Below are positions 44,400 to 56,767 of a stretch of DNA of 64,000 nt, piece by piece. Origin of the DNA: Agrostemma githago (Eukaryota > Streptophyta > Magnoliopsida > Caryophyllales > Caryophyllaceae); NCBI GenBank assembly GCA_958450325.1, contig OY288242.1:25302474-25366473 (forward strand), read 5' to 3'. The position numbers and the translations under genes are program-made. A model generated the notes under the pieces. It was given only the letters and a program-made list of their open reading frames with translations. It was not told where the DNA came from and made no database searches. The stretch's first letter is position 1. Each line of letters opens with the position of its first letter.

Positions 44400-45557
44400 T
44401 CTGTTGTTGATCTTAATGGAACGAACAAAATATTCTAAATAAAAAGAGTAATTAATTTAAGTTCACCTTGAAGTTGATGAAACTGGATATTTGTCTTCAC
44501 AAAGACAAACCGACTGACTTAACTTCTGAAAGTACTGCTCAAATATTTCTCCATGAATCTTGGGAGAGATCTGACAGATTATGCATTTTATTCTTATGTT
44601 GATAACCAACATTAAGACTTAAAGAAATATTGTATGAACTGAAACAGGCATTGAAACAATGGTAATTAAAGTTTGATAAAATCATTATTGAGTTTTAAAG
44701 AAAATATCGTTGATCTTTGCATAAATCTCAAGATCAGTGGGAGTAAGTTCATATATTTGATTCTATATGATGATATTTTATTAGCCAGAAACGATCTTGG
44801 TTTATTACATAAACCACGACTTATGTTTTAAATGGCTAAATAAAGAATGTCCTTATGCATCTCTGGTTGGGAACTTAATGTATGTTCAGATAAACCTAAC
44901 ATTATTGATGCTCACATATAGAAAATCATATCACCCACAGGTGACTGGTTATTCTGATTTAGATTTTGGAGGATGTTATGACACAAGTCACTGTACTCAC
45001 AGTTGTTATACATTCACCATGGAAGCTGAATATGTGGCTTTTTATGAGGCTTTAATATAAGGAGCATTATTGCGTAATTACCGTGATAATAATGAAATTG
45101 CAATCTTTTTCTAGCTCCATGAATGATATGATATCTAAGGGAACAAAACACATGAACCTTAAATATCTTTTACTAAAGCAAGATGTTAGATTACGAATTA
45201 ATTAATGAGATCTCTTTAACGATTCTACACTTCCTATAAAATATTATTTCTGTTTTCCATTGGGTATATATTTATTATTAGATGAATGATAACGGAAATA
45301 TAGTCTTTTTTAAGACATTATGTGGACCATTACGTAGAACTCCACTTATGGTCTAACTGTTCAATTCGTTGATGTAGTGGTACATGGACGTAAACATGTT
45401 GCAGATTGACATGTGCACGCCATGACTCTCTTTAACGATTGAATTAGTCAAGGCACTTATCATCGCCGATTTAAGACGTTATTTGTTTAGCACTTATGCG
45501 CAACTTATATATTCTCTGAAGAACATTACAGATGTTCCAATCGACCAAGTGGGAGAC
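44400..45557 (+). pseudogene. Ty1/copia pol 3' end, decayed
   Basis: A frame at 44797-45060 reads like copia RNase H: a Pro-Tyr-Ala-Ser-Leu-Val-Gly-Asn-Leu-Met-Tyr motif, then Gly-Tyr-Ser-Asp-Leu-Asp-Phe, then Met-Glu-Ala-Glu-Tyr, in the expected order. Downstream scraps near 45130-45180 fit the terminal Gly-Thr-Lys-His block. Stops and frame changes surround these. The region ends with a polypurine tract (AAGTGGGAGA, 45548-45556) directly before an LTR. The upstream part of the element was lost or lies in 40017-41148, on the other side of the inserted chromovirus. Confidence 0.75.
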
Positions 45558-45881
45558 TGTAAGAATATTTTATGCTATAATAATATTACGGGATATGTAA
45601 TATATCTTCCTTATTATTATGATAATATTTCTTCCTCATAATTATAGTCTTATTGGAAATCGGGATCCTATAGAGATATACTATCACAATAATATCAGAC
45701 TAAATAATGAGTCTTTCCATATTTACTCAACCTTGATGGAAGGTCGAGATTACGGTAATCTAAAACCCTAATAGGAATCGGTCCTCTCTCTACCTATATA
45801 ATGGAGTCTTCCCCATCAGAAACTCCATGAATGAATGAATGAAAACGTAATAATGCTAATGCATGAATAACGATAACAACA
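45558..45881 (+). repeat. Copia 3' LTR (~324 bp)
   Basis: It starts TGTAAGAATA after the polypurine tract and ends near AACAACA. It contains a TATATAAT box (about 45798) and near its end an ATGAATGAATGA repeat. Confidence 0.8.
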
Positions 45882-45974
45882 CTTATTACGTTATAGGACA
45901 AGAGGGAGAAACCATGCCTATTAATTATGAAATCATACCTATCAAATAATAATAATTATAATAATTAGCATTAT

Positions 45975-46295
45975 TGTTATTGTTATTCATGCATTAGCAT
46001 TATTACGTTTTCATTCATTCATTCATGGAGTTTCTGATGGGAAAAACTCCATTATATAGGCAGAGAGAGGACCGGTTCCTATTAGGGTTTTAGATTACCG
46101 TAATCTCGACCTTCCATCAAGGTTGAGTAAATATGGAAAGACTCCTTATTTAGTCCGATATTATTGTGATAGCATATCTCTATAGGATCCCGATTTTCAA
46201 TAAGACCATAATTATGAGGAAGAAATATTACCATAATAATAAGGAAGATATATTACATATCCCGTAATATTATTATAGCATAAAATATTCTTACA
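45975..46295 (-). repeat. Second copy of the copia LTR, inverted
   Basis: It is the reverse complement of 45558-45881, ending (plus) TATTCTTACA. It is separated from the first copy by ~93 bp, so the pair forms a large hairpin. No clear target duplication surrounds it. Confidence 0.85.
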
Positions 46296-46726
46296 GTAAT
46301 ATTATCTTATAACAAGACCGCGTGTTCTACTCTAATTGGACAAAAAAGCTAAAGCAATTAATTAGGAAAGAAGTAAGAAGAGAGGAAAAACTCCCCAGCT
46401 CCCCAGCTTTCTTTATCTTCCCCAATCCATAAATGTACTTTCACCTATAACAATAGATACAAAAATTAATACAGAGCATGAGCCTTGATGTACCACCCAA
46501 TATCCAAAGTGACCCGATTTCCGTTACCAAAATGTGTTATAGGTCTAAAGTGGTAGTGAAAGAAGCCATCGTAATAATAGAAAGTGTGGGAAAAAAAGAG
46601 GTCAAGATTTGAAAATCTCAACTAAAGACACGACAGGAAAACAAAGGAAAAAGACAAGATGATTACGTTCTTCAATAAAAGTTAAAAAAAATAATTTATT
46701 AATTATTATGCATTACATCTTATAGC
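46296..46726. other. Unassigned sequence between copia LTR and element B
   Basis: Mixed composition; no domain, RNA gene or repeat recognised. Confidence 0.4.
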
Positions 46727-46731
46727 GTTAT

Positions 46732-48999
46732 TGTAGACACCCACATTTTGACCGCCAGGTGTCTATAATAGTTCCCGCCAAACACCCGATGATGATTGGA
46801 CGTAAACGTGCTTTGATGGACTCGGATATGGGCTCGTAATCATGGACATTTGGTTTAGACTTATTACGGAGTACAAATCTTGCGAAACCAACCTCAAATC
46901 CAGGCCCAGTGGGTCGTTTCGAGTCAAATAAGACTAATTTGGGTCGAAACCGTCACCAGGGGTAAAACTGTATTTTAGCGACCGAGTCGAAACCCGGTCA
47001 AAGATATTTTTTCCGAGACCCGCGAGCCAACCGTGACACTACACGTCCGGTTTGGACTCAAACACTACAAAATATCAGCTTCAATAAACATTAAACAATT
47101 CCGTTAAAGGTAGAATTCGATCTCAAGTAGGAATTCTATCCGAAAACCAAAACAATTACCGACCGAGTGTCAAACACTCGGCCGAAATCAGCCAATTCAG
47201 CCGAGATTTCCTTGCTTCCTCCCCAAGCAACGAACTTCTCGTTCCTTTCAACTTCTTACAATCCTATCCAAACCGGTATTTCTTGTCACACAAGCAAGAC
47301 TACCTCGATTCCTATAAATAGGACCTCTCGTCCAACAATTTTTGACACGATTTGAGGACATCAGACATACAAGTCATAACACGGTTTTTTTACAGAAATT
47401 ATACACATATCATACATCCTCGATATCTATTAGGAATAATTCAAAGCAAATCCCGACATATTCCCGACGAAGCCTCGAAGCCCCGAGAAACCGTCCAACC
47501 ACACGCCCAACCACACGTCCAACCATACACCTTAACTCATCCCGCATCATCTCGACGCTCCCAAGTTTAAACCACTTTCCGACGAGCCTTATCCCGAGAA
47601 AACAAAGCATGTAGGTTGAGGGTGTAAATCAAACCCGACTCTTCTCTTTTCTCTCTCTCTTTCTCGTTTTTCTTCTTTTTTGTGTCGAGTCGTCGGTCCT
47701 CGTTTAATATGGGTCGTTTTCGCATATTTTTTATTATTTCTAATATCGATACTACAAAAACTATTTTTATACAACGTTCTTAAAATACGATATCGATTCT
47801 CTAATCGAATATCGTATCCAAACAAGAACAAAATTAATTCATTCTCGTTGACGCTTAATAAAATCGTTACATCTTTTCGACGATTTTATACGCGGAGAGA
47901 ATTAACATTTTTTTTCGTTCAAAATTCCTTTTTTTAAACTTTTCATTCAAAACAAGCTTTTTTACAAAACTTTTCTAAAAATCATTCCGAGTATTCGATA
48001 TCGATTTCATAATCGAATATCGAATACGACGAATATCGAAAATATGAGTCGAGCATAAATTAATCCATATTTGTACGCGATTTATATAAATTAACGGTTT
48101 TTCGACAAAGTAAGAAAAATCGAACAGCCTGCCACGCGAGTCACGCGCCGGTCAGGCGACTCGCGCGGTGGCCTGTTCTGCCGAGTCTCTTTTTTTCGTT
48201 TCCTCGCTTTTCTATTTTTTATTCTCTTCGAGTCTTACACAAAAGCGACCTTCGCGACATATTTCGATAAATACTTTTCCTTTGGCCTCGGTCAACGCGT
48301 GCTAATCCATCACGTGACATAAATCTTTTCAAAAATCATGCATTTTATTTATTTACATTGTTATTCAATTTATTTATCGTTACTAACCCGTTTTCTCGTG
48401 TTTGTAGCAATTTATTTTCATATTTTGTTTTATCGTTTTATTAGACTAAAACAAATTCACATGCTAAAATAACTTTGACGTTATTAAGTTTAATATGCAT
48501 TAAACGACTTAGCAACCCATTTATTTATTTTTCTCACATGTCTTAGGAAAATAATGTTTGCATATCATTCAACCGTCGAACTAACGCGTGTACGTAAAAA
48601 CGAACGATATCTTAGTAAAGGCCGCTAAGTGCGGGCGGGGTTGGGTGTTCTCAATGAACTTCCCAACACGTACCCTCACCCCTTACTCAGAACCATGGTT
48701 TCCGGATGTCCGAATCCATTGGCAACGAGAGTCGTTCAATATACGATATCCGATAATGTCGGTATCGATATCAAATGCTAAGGGACGAACCCGATAAACT
48801 CTGACATCGGAAATAGGCCATGTTTTAAATATGGCCCACTACGACATAGAGTGGGTTCGAATGGTTCCGAATAACTACAAAATTCGGTGGCGACTCCTAC
48901 TTCGATTTAAAATTCAATTTGACCATCTCATATGGAGATTCATTCGCCTCCCCAAACCCGCGCGTGGTCGCGTCGGGGTGGACCTATGTCATGTCCACA
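46732..48999 (+). repeat. 5' LTR of element B
   Basis: It starts TGTAGACACC and ends GTCCACA. The TATA box CTATAAATA lies at 47312-47320. A GC-rich imperfect hairpin lies at 48131-48172. It lacks the paired-palindrome blocks of element A. Confidence 0.95.
47312..47320 (+). promoter_or_regulatory. TATA box of element B LTR
   Basis: CTATAAATA; the same in the 3' LTR at 59774-59782. Confidence 0.65.
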
Positions 49000-49002
49000 A
49001 TT

Positions 49003-49020
49003 TGGCGACTCCGCTGGGGA
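49003..49020 (+). other. Primer binding site of element B
   Basis: TGGCGACTCCGCTGGGGA, the same as in element A. Confidence 0.75.
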
Positions 49021-50081
49021 TCAACTGATGTGTCACTTACCATCGGCATCCTCAGGGTGAGACTCGAAAAGAAATCGTTCGAATAGTAATGTACACGTTT
49101 TAGTTCAATGGTTCATGCATAACCCCATTCTCTCCCGGGCCGGTTACTTGTGACCGACGTCCCACTATACCGCGGTGCATTCCTACATGGGTGCACTAAA
49201 GACTTCTATGACGGAACTCGCATGGGTTTTACGGCAGGTTCTAAGACCAACTCGGCTTAGGAAGTCCGTCCTGATTTGCGAGAATGCGATCGTCGTTGGT
49301 ATAGACCCTATTCGACCGACCGAGACTTAGACTAAGAGCATACATGGCGTCATTATACTGTTTCCGTGACTACATGCTACTTGATCTTCTTTGGTCTTTT
49401 TCAAAAACCGTCATTTTCAAAAACAACTTACATCTTTTCACCCATCTACTTTTTTCAAAACCCGGAAAGCTACCAAATTTAGGACTTATGATTTTGACTC
49501 AAAATAGCCTATTTTTAGCCGGTATGCTGTCCAAACCTTTTCAAAAAAAAAGCCCGAAATCTCGGCCCGATGACCTTTTTTCGGTTTTCAAAAAAAATCG
49601 GACCATCCTACCCGACTTCGTTCGGTTTTCAAATCCAAATTCCATTTTCAAAACCCTCTTCTTCTTAGGACTTCCCGTATTTAGCAGTGTCGGGTCTTGT
49701 CATAGGTTGCAAGAGTCTATAGCGTCGAAACTCCGTCGATCCTACATCACGGATTTCCACCCCATCCCAGTCCGCCTTATTTGTCAAGGCACGGCCCACC
49801 TTCGTAGGACAAACTCCTGCAAAGGGAAGCCCGTTTACACACTAGGGTCCAAAGTCTGGGGATTAGCTCACACGTAGGTCTTTCTACTCACAGGACTAGG
49901 CCCACCTTGCCGAAATCCTAAAGAAAGCCCTCCGTCCACGAGTCACCCGTCTAGGAGTCGGTCTTCAGTCTTTTTCTCGTCTAGTCTTTTCCTTGCTCGG
50001 GATGTACTCTTTGATTCTAAGATCTGGGTCAGTTACTGATTACGCGGTGCCCTTACAGACAGGCCACCCCACATCTGAGCC
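49021..50081 (+). other. Leader of element B
   Basis: Untranslated, with two blocks conserved with the leader of element A (about 49130-49350 and 49680-50070). Confidence 0.6.
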
Positions 50082-53000
50082 ATGACGCAACAAGCCATAG
50101 ACGAATTTAAGGCCTCATTGACCAAGCTGGAAAACATGATCACGTCGATGAGAGGGGACCAGATCGCCATCCTCACCCGGGTAAGTGCCATAGAGCAGGG
50201 AACCCCTGGCGGCAGTGTCGACACTACTGGGCCTTTAGCTGAATTGGCCAGCGCAGTCCACAAACTGCAGGAACAGGTCCATCTGTCGACCCAAAACTCC
50301 ATCCACACGGAGAATGCTCGGACCTACACCCCATTGACCGACGAACTACCCGCCAATCTCAATCTGACGGGTCTGCCAATGTTCGAGGGTACTGAAGACC
50401 CGGTCCACCATATCCGGGCCTTCAAGGAGTTCATGGCCCTTAAGGGGGTCAAGTCCAACATGTTCAAGCACTTGTTCGCTTCTTCTCTCGAGAAGCACCC
50501 AAGGGCCTGGTACTACCGGCTCGATTCCAAGAAATACAAAACTTTGGATGACGTGGCAACGGAATTCGCTCGGAACTACGCCGACAACACGGAAATCCAG
50601 ACCACTATGCGCACCCTGGAAATAATGGCCCAGGAACCTAAGGAAGGATTTACGAAATATCTCCAACGCTGGAGGGCTGAAAGCGTCAAACTGGTCGATA
50701 TGCCCAGTGAAAAAGTGTTGGTTGAAGCCTTCGTCAAGAACCTCCTTCCAGCTTACCGGGTCCATCTCCGGTACGCCATCATACCTAGCTTCGCGGTCCT
50801 AACTGAAATGGGAACGAGAATCGAAGATGATTTAAGGTTGGAAAGCCTCACTAAGGCCTCCACCAAGGGATACCAAGAGGCCAGCTCATCAACGAGCAAG
50901 CCCACATCTACTGCTGCCACTCGAAGCATTTTTGACGAGGTAAACGCACTTGATACCTCGTCCCAGAAGAATATCACCCCCCGGGTATTCACCGACATAG
51001 GCACCACCTATGAAAATGCCCTGCAGAGGCTTTCATCAAAAGGCATGATCACCCCGATAGGCCCAACACCTGATCTCCCGGTCAAACGTCGCTCCAAGGC
51101 CTACAACCTCCAGGCCTACTGTCAGTACCATCGTGGTAAGGGACACGATACCAAGAAATGCTGGAAGCTAAAACACCTTATCCAAGATCTCATCGAAAAC
51201 GGGAAGATCCCTTTGCCCGGGGGTAAACCCAACAACAAGGATAACCCGTTGGCCACTCACGCCATCTTCTCCGGGGAAATAGTGAATTGCTCACACCTCA
51301 TTTCTCCGTTTGTCCCGCAAATAAACGGGATCTGGTGCGACGACGAAGACGACGTCTACCCCACCAAGGGGGAAGTTGTCCCCATCACGCCCGAGGAGAT
51401 TCAGAAGGTTAAGTCCAAGGTCTTAGTCACTAGTCAAGCCCTCATCATCGCCGAGCCACTTAGGGTCGAGCCCGCCCCAGAAGAGCCAACTGCTGAAAAG
51501 GCTCTTGTGAAGCAGCTGAGCAAGACTCGAGTTGACCTCTCTATATGGCAACTCCTAGTTAGCTCCCAAGAACATCGAGAGGCACTCACTAAGGCCCTCG
51601 ATCAAGTCAAAATCGACTCTATGGCTACTCCAGCTGAAATGGTAGCCACGGTTCTGCCCCACCTAAAGGGGAGATCCATAGAGGAAGGCCCACTGATTAC
51701 CTTCTCTAATGCTGATCTACCACCATTTGGGCCGGCCCACAACATGGCCCTCTACATCACGGTCATCTGCCGTGGAAAGTACCTACCCATGACCCTAATT
51801 GACGACGGGTCAGCAGTCAACGTCCTCCCCTTAAGGACCGCCAAAGCCCTCGGCATTACCGAGGCCGATTACATTCCCACAGCTCAAACCATTCAGGCTT
51901 TTGACGGAAGCCCAAAGTCAGTAGCCGGAGCCACAAAACTCACTATCATAACAGGCCCGATAGAGAAGGAGCTGGAATTCCAAGTGATCGACGTGACTTC
52001 TTCCTTTAAGCTTCTTTTGGGAAGACCTTGGATCAACGCGACCAGGGCTGTGTCCTCCACCTTGCATCGGAAAATCAAGCTACCTTTGCACGACACCGTC
52101 ATCACCCTAGAAGCCACACCTATGACTGTGGTTAACTGCAACACCTCGGGCCGTACCGATCTGTGGGGTTTCGATTTCATAGGGGTTATCGACGAAGAAT
52201 ACCTTTTCCGACCCTACTTTACGGTCCGCCTTGACCGAATGTTGCAAAATCTGGGCTTTCTACCGGGGGTCACATCAAGGCCCGATCTCCCTGCAGGAAA
52301 AATCCTCGAAGTCCTGGACAATGGGGGGACTCAAACAGGCCTGGGCTACACCCTAACCCCGGAAAACATGGGTCAAACCGGAACCGGCAAGATTATCTTT
52401 GTCACTCCAGTGTTCGAGACCGTCCAAACTGGCCTATATCGGCCCACAACCATGCGCCCTGGGACCCACTCGGCCCAGGTCTGCAACTACATACCGGATG
52501 ACATCTTCGCTCTTATCCAGTCTGAAGATGCTAAGAATGTCGAGCTCGCACTAGGGCTACTTTTTGGAGAGGAACTCGCGGCCCCAATGCCGAAGGAAGA
52601 GCTGGTCAGTCTCATTCTCTGTAGTCGCACCTTTGATCCATCTAAGTTGATCTCGGAGGTCGGATCCGGGACCGGAAGCAGAGCCTGGAGGAAAACTGTC
52701 AAATGGACTGACAGTCAAGGAAGGACTTACAAGTTGATCACAGGAGAAGGAGAAATGCCAGAATCTGAGTCTGAGTCCGAGTCGGAGTCCGAGTCAGAGT
52801 CTAAGATTGAGTCTAGTGAGTCCGGTGCTAGGGTCAGTCCTGTAACTCCCCCTCTCCCTTTAGCTATTCCTGGTGCCTCGGGGTCTGTCCCAGGCACCCT
52901 ACCTATCCCGCCACTGACTAGTGATCAGATGGCAGCTCTCTTCGAGCTATTTTCCCAATTTATGATCAATAATAACAACCGTTCTGCTTACGACTTGTCT

Positions 53001-56000
53001 CATATTCAAAACTTTCTCAATTTCAAAAATATTATGTGCAATGACATTGAGAAACCCGACGAACAGGTATCCTTACCTCCACATCTGATCGAGCAACTAG
53101 AGCAAAGGGAATCCCGCAATCCGGTAATCGAAGAAACCGAATCCATCAACGTGGGAACAACCTTAGAACCTCAGATGCTTAAGATAGGGTTATCCTTAGA
53201 TCCCGAGGAGAAACAACAATTCATAGTTCTCCTTCAAGAATTCAAAGACGTCTTCGCATGGTCCTACAAGGACATGTCGGGGATTGATCGCGAAATAGTC
53301 GAGCACTATATACCGATCAAGGAAGGGTTCAAGCCGTTTAAACAAAAACTCTGACGCATGAGGCCCGAATGGTCCCTCAAAGTCAAGGAGGAAGTCGACA
53401 AACAATTCAAGGTTGGGTTCATACGAGTCTTCGAGTATCCATATTGGGTTGCAAACATTGTACCAGTCCCTAAAAAGGATTGTAAGGTTCGTGTCTGTGT
53501 AGACTTTCGGGATCTTAACAAGGCAAGCTCGAAAGACGATTTCCCGTTACCACACATCGATATACTGGTGGATAACACAGCTGACCATGCCCTCCTATCA
53601 TTTATGGACGGGTATGCGGGGTATAACCAGATAAAAATGGCAGAAGAAGATATGGATAAGACCATCTTCATTACACCTTGGGGTACTTATTGCTATACCG
53701 TTATGCCATTTGGTCTCATCAATGCTGAGGCCACCTATCAACGAACCGCCACAACTTATTACATGACATGATGCATAAAGAAGTGGAAGTTTACGTCGAC
53801 GACATGATCGTCAAATCCAAAGACAGGGATGGTCACATCACCGCCCTGAGGAAATTTTTCACCCGATTACGCAAATACAACATGAGGCTAAACCCTCAGA
53901 AATGCAGTTTCGGGGTAACATCCGGCAAATTACTGGGTCATATCGTTAGCCAATGAGGTATCGAAGTCGATCCAGCCAAAATTAAGGCCATCACCGAAAT
54001 GCAGCCCCCTAAAACCGAAAAGGAGATAAGAGGGTTTCTCGAAAAAGTCCAATACATTAGCAGGTTCATTTCAAAGCTAACCATGGTGTGTGAACCGATC
54101 TTCAAAAAGCTGAAAATAGGGAAACGGTTACTATGGGACGACAAATGTCAAGCAGCCTTTGATAGAATCAAAGAAATTCTGGCCTCACCACCGGTCCTGA
54201 TGCCACCTCAGCACGGTTTGCCTTTGTCACTATACCTAACCACGACAGAGACAGCCATGGGGGCTATGCTAGCCCAAACGGTCAACTCCGAAGAACGAGC
54301 CATATACTACATCAGCAAGAAGTTTTTAGAGTACGAGTGTAAATACACCATGCTCGAAAAGACGTGTTTAGCTCTGGTCTGGGCCACTAAGAAGCTCCGA
54401 CATTACATGCTCAGTTACGAGGTACAGGTATTATCCAGAATGGATCTGATCAAGTACCTTTTCGAAAAACCCATCCTCAACGGCAGGATATCAAGATGGA
54501 CCCTGATGTTGGCAGAATTCTATCTGAAGTTCGTACCATTGAAAGCCATCAAAGGACGAATAGTAGCCGAATTTCTCGCTGACAGTCCCATAACCGAAGA
54601 AGGATACACCGACACTTGGTCCTTCCCGGATGAAGACATTTTCCACACTGACACCGAAGCGTGGGACTTATACTTTGACGGGGCATCCAATTTCCGAGGA
54701 TTTGGAGTCGGGATTCTCCTAATCTCGCCAAGAGGGGAACATACTCCTGTATCCATCAAATTAGACATCGACGTCACTAATAATGCCGCTGAGTATGAAG
54801 CATGTATCCACGGGCTACAAGCCGCCGCCGACTTAAGGGTCACAAACCTCCGAGTACACAGTCATTCATCTCTGGTCATTAATCAAGCACTCCAAAAATG
54901 GAAAACTCGAAATGCTAATCTCGTGGCCTACCAGGCACGAGTAAAGGATCTCGAGAAACAGTTCCAGAAGGTAGAATATATATACCTACCTCGGGAAGAG
55001 AATCAGTTCGCAGATGCACTCTCAAAACTAGCATCTTTGCTAAATATTCCCGGTCATATGACCAGTATGCCAATCTGTGTCGAAAGACGATCCGAGCCAG
55101 CATATATCCATGACATCGAAGAAATCGAGATACCTGATCCCGAGCCATGGTATCAAGCTGTGTTGACATACCTAGCAACCGGGGAATATCCACCCGGAGC
55201 TGACAATCGAGCCAGAAAAGCCCTGCGAAGACTGGCAACCCAGTTCATCCGCACCGACGATGGGCAACTTTACAAAAAGACAGCACAGAGGGCTCTCCTT
55301 CGATGTGTTGATAAAACCAACGCCGAAAAAGTTATGGCTGAGGTACATGATGGCGAATGCGGCCCACACATGAATGCCCAGATGTTAGTCCGGAAGATCA
55401 TGAGGCTCGGATACTACTGGAATAGCATGGAAACTGACTGCCAGCTGTATGTTAAACATTGCCATAATTGTCAAATTTTTGCCAATGTACAACATATGCC
55501 ACCATCCCTACTATACACCATGACATCACCCTGGCCATTTTCAACATGGGGAATCGATATAATCGGAAAAATAAACCCCTCGGGAACCGGAGGACACTGC
55601 TTCATTTTGGTAGCAATCGACTATTTCACCAAATGGGTCGAAGCTGAATCCTAGCGTATTCTCAACGCCAGCCATGTTGCCAAATTCATTCAAAATAAGA
55701 TAATATGCCGGTATGGGATCCCTCATGAATTCATCAGTGATCACGGGACCCATTTTCAAGCCGAAACAGCAGCCTTGCTGACCAAGTACAAAATTCAAAG
55801 GCATACATCTTCACCCTACCGACCCCAAACCAATGGAGCGGTAGAAGCGGCTAATAAAACAATTGTCACCATACTCAAAAAGATGGCTGATAATTACCGG
55901 GATTGGCCCGACAAAATACCATTTGCACTTTGGGGATATCGAACCTCGATTCGTACTGCGACCGGGGCAACACCGTATTACCTTACATACGGGATGGAAG

Positions 56001-56398
56001 TTGTCCAACCTGTTGAGTTAGAGGTGCCATCACTCAGAATCCTACTCGAAAGTCAAGTACCCGAAGCTGATTGGGTTCGAGCACGATATGACTCGCTAGT
56101 CCTTTTAGACGAACGACGATCTCGTGCCCTCAATAATATACAAATCTATCAGAAGAGGATCCAACGGGCTTTCAACAAAAGGGTGAGGCCCAGAAACATC
56201 AAAAAAGAAGATTTGGTTCTCAAGTCTGTTCGAGCTTTATTACCAGTAGACCCAAGGGGAAAATTCAAACCTAACTGGGCCGGGCCGTATCTGGTAAAGA
56301 AGATTCTATCAGGTGGAGCCGTAATGCTAACGGATCTGGACGGGAACGAGTTTGTCAACCCAACTAACTTGGACCAGGTGAAGCGTTACTACCCTTAA
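50082..56398 (+). pseudogene. gag-pol: Gag-Pol polyprotein of element B, three stops and one frameshift
   Basis: It starts at ATG 50082 and, unlike element A, passes from capsid into zinc knuckle and protease in one frame. The order is coiled coil, capsid, knuckle C-x2-H-x4-H-x4-C (near 51120), protease with Asp-Asp-Gly (near 51800), a Ser-Glu run (near 52760-52800), RT with Tyr-Val-Asp-Asp (near 53792), two RNase H domains, integrase and its C terminus. Breaks relative to element A: TGA 53352-53354, loss of one T near 53756, TGA 53954-53956 (from CGA), and TAG 55652-55654. All lie in RT or later, so Gag and protease could still be made but reverse transcriptase and integrase could not. Confidence 0.95.
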
Positions 56399-56767
56399 CC
56401 CACCTCTCTCAATGTCATTTGCAAAAGTTTATTAAAAACATCTTTTCAAACATAAACTTTTAAAGACAAGTCAAAAGCTAGAATTATTTATTCTACTGTT
56501 ACAAACATCTTGAACCAATAGTCTTGATGTATTTCGAAATTGCAAATTACGTCTGAACTACGTTTGGTTTGATTCCATTTATTGTGGATACGTAGGCAGC
56601 CCCTCAAAAGGGCACAACCACTGCAATCGAGAAAAGAAAACAAGAACGGTTCTTTAATAAATTTCTTTATTTATTTCAAAAAAAATTCCGACAAATCCGG
56701 AAAGTTACAAAAAATCAAAAAAAAAAAATCCAGCACACAATAAATAATACTAATACTAAAATAATAA
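56399..56767. other. Spacer between pol and the antisense gene of element B
   Basis: It contains the block shared with element A (GGATACGTAGGCAGCCCCTCAA near 56585) and A/T runs. No gene is seen. Confidence 0.5.

Noticed and set aside
47167..47614. Open frames in the LTR of element B with a matching set at 59629-60076
   Set aside because: Same reason: LTR copies, overlapping frames, no domain.
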